Source: Sphingobium sp. KCTC 72723 (lineage in GTDB: Bacteria; Pseudomonadota; Alphaproteobacteria; Sphingomonadales; Sphingomonadaceae). Taken from it: a stretch of DNA of 64,000 nucleotides. Position numbers and translations under genes: made by a program. The stretch spans positions 4,000,001 to 4,064,000 of the forward strand of contig NZ_CP060388.1 in assembly GCF_014280435.1 (NCBI RefSeq), written 5' to 3'. A model generated the notes under the pieces. It searched no databases and was not told the origin of the DNA. It saw nothing but the letters and a program-made list of their open reading frames with translations. This document shows, piece after piece, positions 28,148 through 36,471 of this stretch (its first letter is position 1; each line of letters begins with the position of its first letter).

Positions 28148-28671
28148 AACCGTGGGTCCTTCACACTACCCTCGGCTGCCTTGCTCTCTCGCGCCAGTCA
28201 CCAACCAAAGCAGCATCATGGTCAACTGTCATCCAGTCACCCATGTTGCTCCGAAGCAGTTTCCCGGATGTACCAAGTTGCCGCCGTGAAGAACCTCATA
28301 CCGAGGGACACGCAACATGGGACGGCACCGAAACAACTTCAAGCCTCGATTTTCCGGAAATTTTCATTTTGGGGCAATTGCAAACTATGCCTGCCCCCAT
28401 GTCCCGCGATGTTCCCAACTGCGAAGGGCAGCGACCACCTCAACCATGTCGTCAGCGGAAAGTGCGCGCTCTCCACCCCTGGCCACACATCGCGCTTAAC
28501 CCATGCGTCAAACATGAGCGGAGTTAAGTCCCGTCACATCTCCGCTAATCTGTTTCGCGCCGCACAGTCTCCCCCAAATCCTATTTCGACCGGCCTGCCG
28601 GTTTTGCGCTGTCCTACATCCCGCGCCGTGGGATAAATGTTTTGCCTCATTCATGGACTGAGAGGCGCAGC
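28148..28671. other. Long 5' region of the reverse transcriptase, no convincing gene
   Basis: This 520-base stretch holds no gene I trust. A 151-codon ORF on the plus strand and others lack ribosome binding sites and domain features. It has a TGGGGCA / TGCCCCCA hairpin at 28370-28399, a TTTCCGGAAA palindrome near 28354 and an ACCGG-CCTG-CCGGT hairpin at 28589-28602 followed by four T. Upstream regions of orphan RTs commonly encode a structured non-coding RNA partner, so this one is a candidate. Confidence 0.4.
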
Positions 28672-29226
28672 ATGGACATCATCACCCTGATCGACGAGGT
28701 TATCGCCCGCGAGGGCGGTTATAGCAATCATCCGGCGGATCGTGGCGGCCCGACCAACTGGGGCATTACCCAGGCGGTGGCGCAGGCCAATGGCTTTGTC
28801 GGCGACATGCGGGCGCTGCCCCGTGCAAGTGCGGTGGCAATTTATCGGCGGCTCTACTGGGACCAGCCGGGCTATGGCTTCGTTGCTGAAATGGCCCAGT
28901 CCATTGCCGCTGAACTGTTCGATACGGCCGTGAATATGGGCGTCGGCACCGCGACCGGCTTTCTCCAGCGGGCGCTCAATGCGCTCAATCGCAACCAGCA
29001 GGACTATCCCGACCTGACCGTGGACCGGGCGATCGGCGCGCGCACGCTGGCGGCGTTGCGGGCGTTTCGGGCGCTGCGCGGCAAGGCTGGCGATGCCGTG
29101 CTGCTCAAGGCGATCGAGGCGATGCAGGGCGAGCGTTATATTGCGCTGGCCGAAAGCCGCCCGGCGAACGAGGCGTTTCTCTATGGCTGGCTGGCCACCC
29201 GGATCGGCCAGGGAGTGGCGCGGTGA
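28672..29226 (+). CDS. GH108 N-acetylmuramidase (endolysin-type)
   Basis: The 184-residue protein begins MDIITLIDEVIAREGGYSNHP and has the EGGYSNHPADRGGPTNWGIT active-site block of glycoside hydrolase family 108 lysozymes; the Glu is the likely catalytic acid. A C-terminal peptidoglycan-binding domain with LFDTAVNMGVGTATGFLQRALN and DLTVDRAIGARTLAALRAF follows. The start at 28672 has GAGAGGCGC before it. It has no signal peptide, as expected for an endolysin that depends on a holin. Its gene overlaps the holin gene by GTGA at 29223. Confidence 0.92.
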   Translation: MDIITLIDEVIAREGGYSNHPADRGGPTNWGITQAVAQANGFVGDMRALPRASAVAIYRRLYWDQPGYGFVAEMAQSIAAELFDTAVNMGVGTATGFLQRALNALNRNQQDYPDLTVDRAIGARTLAALRAFRALRGKAGDAVLLKAIEAMQGERYIALAESRPANEAFLYGWLATRIGQGVAR

Positions 29227-29510
29227 CGGGTGGCGCGATGCATGGGGCGGAGAGCGGCGGCACCCCGCCTGACCTGTGGACGATGCGGGCGCGACCGACA
29301 TTTCTCTATGTGATCTATGGCCTGCTGCTCTGGTCGATCCCGATGGGCCTGGTGGCCGGCGTGCGGCCGCAACTGGCAGCGGCGATCATTGCGGGAATGC
29401 GGGCCTATCTCGACGCGCTGCCCGAGCCGCTCTACGCGCTCTTTGGCACGGGCTATCTGGGCTATACCGCCGCGCGGGCCTGGGGCAAGGCGCGGGGCGT
29501 CGAACGGTAG
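29223..29510 (+). CDS. 3TM holin of the gene-transfer-agent type
   Basis: This 95-residue protein has three hydrophobic segments (about residues 26-46, 50-64 and 70-87) and the conserved DLWTMRARPTFLYVIY opening of the GTA_holin_3TM family. It would make inner-membrane holes that release the endolysin encoded just before it. The start is GTG 29223, overlapping the endolysin stop; ATG 29238 is an alternative. In Rhodobacter an equivalent endolysin-holin pair releases gene transfer agents and sits away from the structural cluster, as here. Confidence 0.8.
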   Translation: MTGGAMHGAESGGTPPDLWTMRARPTFLYVIYGLLLWSIPMGLVAGVRPQLAAAIIAGMRAYLDALPEPLYALFGTGYLGYTAARAWGKARGVER

Positions 29511-29948
29511 CGGATGGGCGGGCCTGCCTGGCAGGAACCACAGCCATGAGAGGGGCCGCCGGGTCGAAGCCCGACGGCCCATCATGTGCATGGTCAGCGG
29601 CCGGAAGTGCCGCCCATGGGGGAATGATGATCGCGCTATCCTGTCTGTGCGACGGATCGGCCTGTATGTCGGCGATTGTCCGTCGTCAGGGCAGGATCGA
29701 CGCCGTAGCGTCGCTCAGCGGCGCATTCCCCGACTGGACTTGACCGACCCCAATACTGAACCATGAGACATCGGATCACCTCCTTTCGCTAAGTTGAAAA
29801 GCCGTATGACCGCGTTTCCGACTTGCGCCTTCGTGCGGCCACGGAGAGCAGATTGAATCAAGCGCGTGACAGGATCAAGACTTGTAAAAATCTTTTTTGG
29901 AATCATACTTGCGCGTCGCCGATCGGGGCCGATGCGGCATGGCGCGCC
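29511..29948. other. Intergenic region after the lysis cassette
   Basis: No full-size gene is supported in these 440 bases. A GC-rich hairpin at 29553-29581 (GGGCCGCCGGG ... GCCCGACGGCCC, no T-run) follows the holin and may be its terminator. An 18-codon ORF with an exceptional Shine-Dalgarno lies at 29715-29771 on the minus strand and is listed separately. The 29880-29900 stretch is AT-rich. Confidence 0.5.
29715..29771 (-). CDS. Micro-ORF with a perfect Shine-Dalgarno
   Basis: The 18-residue frame (MSHGSVLGSVKSSRGMRR) starts at ATG 29771, one base after GAAAGGAGGTGATCC (29787-29773), a full complement of the 16S rRNA 3' end. Such an extended match with a suitable spacing is rare by chance. 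The same frame is open upstream to an ATG at 29906 without a ribosome binding site. The product is unrecognised; it may be a small protein or a leader peptide. On the plus strand the same bases read like the 16S 3' end (anti-Shine-Dalgarno). Confidence 0.4.
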   Translation of the reverse strand: MSHGSVLGSVKSSRGMRR

Positions 29949-30509
29949 TCAACCCCGGCAATCCTCCACCACGCGCGCCATTTCGGCCCAGGCGGGGACG
30001 ATCAGTGGCGGTAGCCCCGTCGCTTCGATGGCGAATTTCCCCCGGCTATAGGCGATCTGGTCCAGCGTCGCGTCGGACGCGGCGCGCATGGCCAGCGTCT
30101 GCGGCGCAGCGGCGGGCGCTGGCGTGGTGGGCCAGCTGGTGGCACCATAGCTGGTGCGCAGGATCATTGCGCCCGTGCCGGTCCCGGCGCGGATCAGGCT
30201 GATGCGCCGCGCCGCCCGGTCGCAACGGATCGTCAGTTGCGGATCGGCCCCGTTCTGCCCGAACAGGGCGACCGATCCGGCGGGGTCGGCGCGATAGGTC
30301 CAGTTGCCGGGCGTTGCCGGGCGATATTGCCATTCGACGCTGGCGGGCGCGGGCGCGGGCGTGGCGACGGGGGCAGGCCGCGTCGTGACCGGGGACGGGG
30401 CGATGGGCCGTGGGGCCGCCGGGCGCGCCCGTTCCTGCGCCGGTCCCACGCAGGATCCAAGCAGGATGAGGAATGGGGCAGCGATGGACAGGGAGGGGTA
30501 AAGGCGCAT
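29949..30509 (-). CDS. Putative lipoprotein, Pro/Ala-rich linker
   Basis: The 186-residue protein begins MRLYPSLSIAAPFLILLGSC: a lipoprotein signal peptide with lipobox LLGSC. A proline-alanine linker (about residues 24-55) is followed by a small beta-rich domain (WQYRPATPGNWTYRADPAGSV onward). The longest open frame starts earlier, but 30509 is the ATG that leads directly into the signal peptide. The function is unknown. It is divergent from rpsM. Confidence 0.75.
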   Translation of the reverse strand: MRLYPSLSIAAPFLILLGSCVGPAQERARPAAPRPIAPSPVTTRPAPVATPAPAPASVEWQYRPATPGNWTYRADPAGSVALFGQNGADPQLTIRCDRAARRISLIRAGTGTGAMILRTSYGATSWPTTPAPAAAPQTLAMRAASDATLDQIAYSRGKFAIEATGLPPLIVPAWAEMARVVEDCRG

Positions 30510-30635
30510 CGCGCGTTCATGCCCAAGCCGGGCGCATTGCTCAACCGTAAAGGGGCGAATGGAGATGTGCGGCGGGGCGGATCCCATGCCATGGCATTTT
30601 GCCTGGCCCGGATGCACGAATGGGCGGAGCGATTA

Positions 30636-30721
30636 TTGACAGGGCGCGGCCGAATCGGTAAGGCGCGGACATCCCGACACGCTGGTGAGCGGCAGTGCTT
30701 CGCGCACTGGCCGTCTTTTTT
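30636..30721 (+). promoter_or_regulatory. Possible rpsM-operon promoter and upstream attenuator
   Basis: TTGACA at 30636-30641 has TAAGGC 17 bases later, a plausible but imperfect promoter. About 30 bases further on is the hairpin CAGTGC-TTCG-CGCACTG (30693-30708), then a T-run (30715-30720), the form of an intrinsic terminator. A second hairpin, GGCCG...CGGCC, lies at 30741-30769 in the leader. If transcription starts near 30670, the leader would cross a terminator before reaching rpsM, which suggests attenuation. Confidence 0.4.
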
Positions 30722-30827
30722 GCGTCCGGGGGTGAACATTGGCCGATGCCCCAATATCGGGGTCCGGCCTAGACGCTTTGAGATGGGGTGACGCCAATCG
30801 CCCCGTGGAGCAGGAGATTTAAGTAAC

Positions 30828-31196
30828 ATGGCACGTATTGCGGGTGTCAACATCCCGACCAACAAGCGCGTAATCATCGCGCTCACCTACATTCACGGCA
30901 TCGGTCGCAAGACTGCCGTCGATATCGCCACCAAGCTGGGCATCGACCAGAGCCGCCGCGTGCAGGACTTGTCCGACGCCGAAGTGCTTCAGATCCGTGA
31001 AACGATCGACGCCGACCTGACCGTCGAGGGTGATCTTCGCCGCAACACGGCGATGAACATCAAGCGCCTGATGGATCTGGCCTGCTATCGCGGCCTGCGC
31101 CATCGCAAGGGGCTGCCGGTTCGTGGCCAGCGCACGCACACCAATGCGCGCACCCGCAAGGGTAAGGCGAAGGCGATCGCCGGTAAGAAGAAGTAA
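30828..31196 (+). CDS. rpsM: 30S ribosomal protein S13
   Basis: The 122-residue protein begins [26 protein letters not shown], contains the conserved [25 protein letters not shown] block and ends with a Lys-rich tail: standard S13. It contacts the head of the small subunit and P-site tRNA. The usual adk and secY genes do not precede it; a lysis cassette and lipoprotein do. It is the first gene of the rpsM-rpsK-rpoA-rplQ run. Confidence 0.98.
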   Translation: MARIAGVNIPTNKRVIIALTYIHGIGRKTAVDIATKLGIDQSRRVQDLSDAEVLQIRETIDADLTVEGDLRRNTAMNIKRLMDLACYRGLRHRKGLPVRGQRTHTNARTRKGKAKAIAGKKK

Positions 31197-31274
31197 TCGT
31201 TGAGGGTTTCAAGCCTTTTGGCCTGACCCTCCGGCGACTTCTCCTTTTAAACGATTTCAGTAGGATAGAGCATA

Positions 31275-31664
31275 ATGGCACGCGAACCCCAGCGCATTAA
31301 GCGCCGTGAGCGCAAGAACATCTCGGCGGGCGTCGCACACGTCAACGCCAGCTTCAACAACACCATGGTGACCATCACCGATGCCCAGGGCAACGCGATT
31401 TCGTGGTCCTCGGCCGGCATGATGGGCTTCAAGGGCAGCCGCAAGTCGACGCCGTACGCCGCTCAGGTGTGCGCCGAAGACGCTGGCCGCAAGGCCGCCG
31501 AACATGGCGTCCGTACCCTGGAAGTCGAAGTCAAGGGTCCAGGTTCGGGTCGTGAATCGGCTCTGCGCGCGTTGCAGGCTGTGGGTTTCCACATCACCTC
31601 CATCCGCGACGTGACGCCGATCCCGCACAATGGCGTGCGTCCGTCCAAGCGTCGCCGCGTCTAA
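31275..31664 (+). CDS. rpsK: 30S ribosomal protein S11
   Basis: The 129-residue protein matches S11: an N-terminal basic head, [23 protein letters not shown], and a C-terminal [17 protein letters not shown]. It forms part of the platform of the small subunit. A hairpin with GAGGGT at 31202-31207 and ACCCTC at 31226-31231 in the preceding gap could tune expression. It is followed by rpoA 119 bases later. Confidence 0.98.
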   Translation: MAREPQRIKRRERKNISAGVAHVNASFNNTMVTITDAQGNAISWSSAGMMGFKGSRKSTPYAAQVCAEDAGRKAAEHGVRTLEVEVKGPGSGRESALRALQAVGFHITSIRDVTPIPHNGVRPSKRRRV

Positions 31665-31783
31665 ACACGGTTGCGCGATATGGCGGGCAGCGGACGCGCT
31701 GCCCGTTACCCGTCTGCATCGGCCGCAACGTCCTGTCGGGTCCAGGATGATAAGCGTTTCGGCCACATCCCCAGGGGAATTAC

Positions 31784-32848
31784 ATGACTGTCAACATGAA
31801 GAACTGGCAGGAATTGAAGAAGCCCAACGCCCTCGAAATCAAGCCGACCAGCGATGGCAAGCGCAAGGCGACGTTCGTTGCCGAACCGCTTGAGCGCGGT
31901 TTTGGCCTGACGCTCGGCAATGCGTTGCGGCGGGTTCTTCTTTCCTCGCTCCAGGGCGCGGCGGTCACCTCGATCAAGATCGAGAACGTCCTGCACGAAT
32001 TCTCGTCGCTCGCTGGCGTGCGTGAGGACGTGACCGACATCGTCCTCAACATCAAGCAGGTTGCCCTGCGCATGGAAGGCGACGGGCCAAAGCGGCTCCA
32101 GCTGTCCGCGACCGGCCCGGCCGTGGTGAAGGCAGGCGACATCAGCGTCGTCGGCGACATCGAAGTGATGAACCCGGACCTGGTGATCTGTCACCTGGAC
32201 CAGGGCGCAACGCTGAACATGGAACTGACCGCTGACGTCGGCAAGGGCTATGTCCCCGCCGTCGCCAACCGTCCCGCCGACGCGCCCATCGGCCTGATCC
32301 CGATCGACGCGCTCTATTCGCCGGTCCGTCAGGTCGCCTACAAGGTGGACAACACCCGCGTCGGCCAGGAACTGGACTATGACAAGCTGTCGCTGACCGT
32401 CGAAACCGACGGCACGGTAACGCCTGAGGACGCCGTGGCCTTTGCCGCGCGCATTCTTCAGGACCAGCTTCAGCTGTTCGTCCACTTCGAAGACGCGCTG
32501 CCCACCGCCGCCCCGTCGCAGGGTGGCCATGCGGTCGCATCGGCTTCGGAAGGCGAGAGCGACACCAACCAGATCAACCGCTATCTTCTCAAGAAGGTGG
32601 ACGAACTGGAACTGTCGGTCCGCTCGGCCAACTGCCTCAAGAACGACAACATCATCTATATCGGCGATCTGGTTCAAAAGACCGAAGCCGAGATGCTGCG
32701 CACCCCCAATTTCGGCCGCAAGTCGCTGAACGAAATCAAGGAAGTGCTGTCGTCCATGGGCTTGCGCCTGGGCATGGACATCCCCGGATGGCCGCCTGAA
32801 AATATCGAGGAAATGGCCAAGAAGCTCGAACAAGAGCTGCTGGGCTGA
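31784..32848 (+). CDS. rpoA: RNA polymerase alpha subunit
   Basis: The 354-residue protein has the two-domain layout of alpha. The N-terminal assembly domain (about 20-235) contains [26 protein letters not shown] flexible linker (around 240-265) leads to the C-terminal DNA- and activator-binding domain with [21 protein letters not shown] and [13 protein letters not shown]. The position between rpsK and rplQ is conventional. Confidence 0.98.
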   Translation: MTVNMKNWQELKKPNALEIKPTSDGKRKATFVAEPLERGFGLTLGNALRRVLLSSLQGAAVTSIKIENVLHEFSSLAGVREDVTDIVLNIKQVALRMEGDGPKRLQLSATGPAVVKAGDISVVGDIEVMNPDLVICHLDQGATLNMELTADVGKGYVPAVANRPADAPIGLIPIDALYSPVRQVAYKVDNTRVGQELDYDKLSLTVETDGTVTPEDAVAFAARILQDQLQLFVHFEDALPTAAPSQGGHAVASASEGESDTNQINRYLLKKVDELELSVRSANCLKNDNIIYIGDLVQKTEAEMLRTPNFGRKSLNEIKEVLSSMGLRLGMDIPGWPPENIEEMAKKLEQELLG

Positions 32849-32856
32849 TCCTTATT

Positions 32857-32885
32857 CCCTCTCCGGGTTCGCCCGGAGAGGGGGG
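32857..32885 (+). terminator. Hairpin after rpoA
   Basis: CCCTCTCCGGG and CCCGGAGAGGG flank a TTCG loop, a strong stem immediately after the rpoA stop. No T-run follows, so it may act as a processing or partial termination point before rplQ. Confidence 0.6.
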
Positions 32886-33024
32886 ATAGCCGGACGCGCG
32901 AAAATGCTTCGTGTGACGGTGTGAACTTTGCCTGTTTTTTGGGCAGGGGTATCGGCAGCGCCCCAAAATCGCTGCCTGGTCTGGGCTACCTGAAACGGGC
33001 CTTTAACGAACGAAGGATGAAAAT

Positions 33025-33450
33025 ATGCGTCACAGAATGGGTCAGCGCAAGCTGCAACGCGCTTCGGGTCATCGTACCGCCCTGCTGCGCAACTTGGCCG
33101 CAGCGCTCATCAAGCATGAGCAGATTCAGACCACCACGCCCAAGGCGAAGGAACTGCGTCCCTACGTCGAAAAGCTGATCACGCTGGCGAAGAAGGGTGG
33201 CCTGTCCAACCGTCGTCTGGCCGATGCGCGCCTGAAGGACGATGCGCAGCTGATCAAGCTGTTCGACACGCTGGCCGAACGCTACAAGGACCGCAACGGT
33301 GGCTACACCCGCGTGATCAAGGCCGGTATCCGCGCTTCGGACGCAGCACCGATGGCGATCATCGAACTGGTCGACCGCGACGTCAGCGCCAAGGGCCAGG
33401 ACAGCGGCCCGGTGCAGAGCGCCGATGAGGATGAATACGAAGCCGCATAA
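33025..33450 (+). CDS. rplQ: 50S ribosomal protein L17
   Basis: The 141-residue protein begins [23 protein letters not shown], the conserved L17 start, with a C-terminal acidic tail typical of alphaproteobacterial forms. It sits near the exit of the 50S tunnel. It follows rpoA at a 176-base gap, so it may have its own leader. Confidence 0.97.
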   Translation: MRHRMGQRKLQRASGHRTALLRNLAAALIKHEQIQTTTPKAKELRPYVEKLITLAKKGGLSNRRLADARLKDDAQLIKLFDTLAERYKDRNGGYTRVIKAGIRASDAAPMAIIELVDRDVSAKGQDSGPVQSADEDEYEAA

Positions 33451-33502
33451 TCGGTTTTCGCCGACAATGCAGTCCAGCCCGTAGCGGCTGGATGCTTTAC
33501 CG

Positions 33503-33540
33503 ACAGGCCGTGGCTCTATAGAGCCACGGCCTGTTCGTTT
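33503..33540 (+). terminator. Strong terminator after rplQ
   Basis: ACAGGCCGTGGCTCTA is followed by its exact complement, a perfect 32-base palindrome at 33503-33534, and then a TTCGTTT tail. It ends the ribosomal/rpoA operon. A smaller hairpin (CCAGCC...GGCTGG) precedes it. Confidence 0.88.
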
Positions 33541-33559
33541 ATGAAAGACGTGTGAGAGG

Positions 33560-35731
33560 ATGCGCGCCACGGGCCGCCTGTTCCTGCTGCCGCTGTTGCT
33601 GGCGGCCAGCCCGGCCCTTGCGGGACCGGATGCCGCCGCCATCGCGGCGGGCGGGCAGGATTTGCGCTATCCTGCCGCCAGACGGCTGGAGCTGGTCGAG
33701 GATCATTTCGGGGTAAAGGTCGCAGACCCCTATCGCTGGCTGGAAAATGACGTGCGCGCCGACCCGGCGGTGCGGGATTGGGTCGATGCGGAAAACGGGC
33801 TGACCCGCCGCTATATCGACGGGCTGCCGGGGCGTGAGGCGTTCAAGGCGCGGATGCAGGCGCTGTTCGCCCATGGCCGCTACACTGTGCCGCGCAAGGC
33901 GGGCGGGCGCTATTTCTACGGCTATAACAAGGGATTGCAGAACCAGACGCCGCTCTATGTCCGTGACGGGCTGAACGGTGCGCAGCACTTGCTGATCGAC
34001 CCCAATGACTGGGCGGGCGACGGGGCAAGTGCGCTGGCGGAATGGACGCCGTCGCCCGACGGCCGCTATCTGGCCTATGCAGTGCAGGAGGCGGGGAGCG
34101 ACTGGCGCACATTGCGGGTGCTGGACGTCGACAGCGGCAAGACGCTGGAGGACCGGGTCGAGTGGGTCAAATTTTCGCAGACCGCCTGGGATGGCCGGGG
34201 AGAGGGCTTTTTCTATTCGCGCTTCGCAGCGCCCGCACCGGGCGAGGCGTTCCGTTCCTCCAGCGAAGGGCAGCAGCTATTCTACCACCGGATCGGTAGC
34301 CCGCAGGACGCGGATATACTGGTCTATGCCACGCCCGACCGCCCGGCATTGAGCCATCAGGCGCAAGTGACCAGCGATGGGCAATGGTTGCTCATCAACA
34401 GTTTCCAGGGGATCGACCCGCGCCGTGAAATCCAGATCGCGGCGCTCGACGGCGCGCCGGTTCGCCCGCGCCTGCTGGTGCGTGGTCCCGCGCAGGACTG
34501 GCGGCTGATCGGCAGCCGGGGGGCGACGCTCTATTTCATCACCGACGACCATGCGCCCCATCAGCGCATCGTGACGTTGGACGCCACGCGCCCGCGCCGG
34601 GGACCAAAGGAAGTGGTGCGCGAACGGGCCGACACGCTTGCGGGAGGATCGCTGGTCGGCAATCGCATGATCCTGGCCTATATGACGCAGGCGGAAACCG
34701 TGGCGGAACTGGTCGAGCTGGACGGGCGCAAGGTCAGCGACGTGCCGATGCCCGGTATGGGCACCGCGGCGGGCTTTGGCGGGCGCAATGGCGACGCGGA
34801 GACGTTTTTCAGCTTTTCAGGCTTCGTGACGCCGTCCAGCATCTATCGTTTCGATACCGCGACGTTGCAGAGCGAGTTGTTCGCGCGGCCCGACCTGCCC
34901 TTCAACCCCGATGATTTCGGCATCGAACAGCGGCTCTACCCTTCAAAAGACGGCACCCAGATCCCGATCACGATCATTCGCAAGCGCGTGCTGACAGACA
35001 AGGGGCAGGCTGCGCCGACCATTCTCTATGGCTATGGCGGGTTCAACATCAGCCTGACGCCGGGCTATTCGGCGACGCGGCTGGCCTGGCTGGAACAGGG
35101 CGGGGTCTATGCCATCGCCAACCTGCGCGGCGGGGGCGAGTTCGGCAAGGCATGGCATGAGGCCGGTCGGGGCGCGAACAAGCAGAATGTGTTCGATGAT
35201 TTCATCGCAGCAGGCGAGTTTCTGAAAGCCAATGGTTACACCAGCACCGATGGGCTGGCGATCGAGGGGCGGTCCAATGGCGGGCTGCTGGTGGGCGCGG
35301 TGGTCAACCAGCGGCCCGACCTGTTCGCCGCCGCGCTGCCCGCCGTGGGGGTGATGGACATGCTGCGTTTCGATCGATTTACCGCCGGGCGCTATTGGGT
35401 GGACGATTATGGATCGCCAGGCAGCGCCAGGGATTTTCCGCTGCTCTACGGCTATTCGCCCTATCACAACATATTGGATGGCAAAGATTATCCCGCCATA
35501 TTGGTGACGACGGCGGACACAGACGACCGGGTGGTGCCAGCGCATAGTTTCAAATATGCCGCCGCGTTGCAGGCCGCCAATGTCGGCGATCGTCCGCGCC
35601 TGTTGCGGGTCGAAAGCCGGGCGGGCCATGGCGCAGGCAAGCCGGTCGACAAGCTGATCGACGAATATGCCGACAGCTATGCTTTCGTCGCGCAATTCAC
35701 GGGGTTGAAAGTGCGGGCGAAGCCGGACTGA
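33560..35731 (+). CDS. Prolyl oligopeptidase-family serine peptidase (S9A)
   Basis: The 723-residue protein has an N-terminal signal peptide (RLFLLPLLLAASPALA) and an N-terminal beta-propeller domain (about 40-440). A C-terminal alpha/beta-hydrolase domain follows, with the nucleophile motif GRSNGG, the acid in TADTDDRVVP and the His in RAGHGAG. These are the Ser-Asp-His triad of prolyl oligopeptidase, which cleaves short proline-containing peptides. It should be periplasmic. The start codon lies directly on GAGAGG, so the true start might be slightly later, but the signal peptide supports 33560. Confidence 0.94.
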   Translation: MRATGRLFLLPLLLAASPALAGPDAAAIAAGGQDLRYPAARRLELVEDHFGVKVADPYRWLENDVRADPAVRDWVDAENGLTRRYIDGLPGREAFKARMQALFAHGRYTVPRKAGGRYFYGYNKGLQNQTPLYVRDGLNGAQHLLIDPNDWAGDGASALAEWTPSPDGRYLAYAVQEAGSDWRTLRVLDVDSGKTLEDRVEWVKFSQTAWDGRGEGFFYSRFAAPAPGEAFRSSSEGQQLFYHRIGSPQDADILVYATPDRPALSHQAQVTSDGQWLLINSFQGIDPRREIQIAALDGAPVRPRLLVRGPAQDWRLIGSRGATLYFITDDHAPHQRIVTLDATRPRRGPKEVVRERADTLAGGSLVGNRMILAYMTQAETVAELVELDGRKVSDVPMPGMGTAAGFGGRNGDAETFFSFSGFVTPSSIYRFDTATLQSELFARPDLPFNPDDFGIEQRLYPSKDGTQIPITIIRKRVLTDKGQAAPTILYGYGGFNISLTPGYSATRLAWLEQGGVYAIANLRGGGEFGKAWHEAGRGANKQNVFDDFIAAGEFLKANGYTSTDGLAIEGRSNGGLLVGAVVNQRPDLFAAALPAVGVMDMLRFDRFTAGRYWVDDYGSPGSARDFPLLYGYSPYHNILDGKDYPAILVTTADTDDRVVPAHSFKYAAALQAANVGDRPRLLRVESRAGHGAGKPVDKLIDEYADSYAFVAQFTGLKVRAKPD

Positions 35732-35792
35732 TCGTTCAGCCTTTCGACAGCCGGGCGCGGATATGGCTGCTTCCATCGCAGGAGATATGGGC

Positions 35793-36407
35793 ATGACGGG
35801 CAAGACGCGCTGGATGACGGGATCGCTGGTTGGGCTGGGGCTGATGCTGGGCAGCATCGGTGCGGCGGATGCGCGGCCCCGTTACGATCGGGGCTATGAC
35901 CGGGGCTGGGGGCATCATCATCGGGATCGCGGCAACGGGTTCGGCTTTGGCGATGCCGTGGGCGTAGCGGCGCTGATCGGCGCAGTGGCGATCGTGGCGT
36001 CGTCCATGGCGAAGGACAAGCAGGCACAGCGCGCCTCCGCACCGGCCGGAAACGATGATGCGCCGCCGCCGTCGCAAGGCACCGACTATGGCGTGGATGC
36101 GACGAGCGGCGTGCCGTCCGCCGATGATGATTTTTCCGATGTTGCGGCCACCCATGCCGATGAGGCGCAGATGACCGATGCCTGCGCCGTCGCGGCGCGT
36201 GATGAAGCGCAGGGGCAGGGCGGCTATGCCGAAGTGCGGCAGATGGACGCGCCGCGCGCGGTGCAGGACGGCTATAATATCGACGGACAGGTCGAAAGCC
36301 GCGCCAATTATCGTGCGGCAAGCGGCACCACTCGCCGCTTTACCTGCACCATCAAGGATGGCCGCGTGGCCGAAGTCTATCTGAGCCGGGACGTAGCGGC
36401 CCGCTGA
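35793..36407 (+). CDS. Hypothetical exported protein
   Basis: The 204-residue protein starts at ATG 35793, eight bases after GGAG; an ATG at 35787 is too close to it. A signal peptide (WMTGSLVGLGLMLGSIGAADA) is followed by a Tyr/Arg/Asp/His-rich stretch (PRYDRGYDRGWGHHHRDRG), a hydrophobic segment (AALIGAVAIVASSM), then an acidic domain with CAVAARDEAQGQGGY and a closing RRFTCTIKDGRVAEVYL. The last part resembles small periplasmic protein domains seen in sphingomonads. The family is unassigned. Confidence 0.65.
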   Translation: MTGKTRWMTGSLVGLGLMLGSIGAADARPRYDRGYDRGWGHHHRDRGNGFGFGDAVGVAALIGAVAIVASSMAKDKQAQRASAPAGNDDAPPPSQGTDYGVDATSGVPSADDDFSDVAATHADEAQMTDACAVAARDEAQGQGGYAEVRQMDAPRAVQDGYNIDGQVESRANYRAASGTTRRFTCTIKDGRVAEVYLSRDVAAR

Positions 36408-36471
36408 CGCGCGCGCCTTTCCGCAGGGATATGCTTGGCACGGGCAGGCGCGCCGGTTAGGTCCGGCGGCA

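Noticed and set aside
28181..28636. A 151-codon ORF in the RT upstream region
   Set aside because: No ribosome binding site, no domain, atypical composition; treated as non-coding.
27087..28671. tRNA-Pro as attB of an integrative element
   Set aside because: I found no second copy of the tRNA 3' end nearby and no integrase gene; the adjacent RT may have come by another route.
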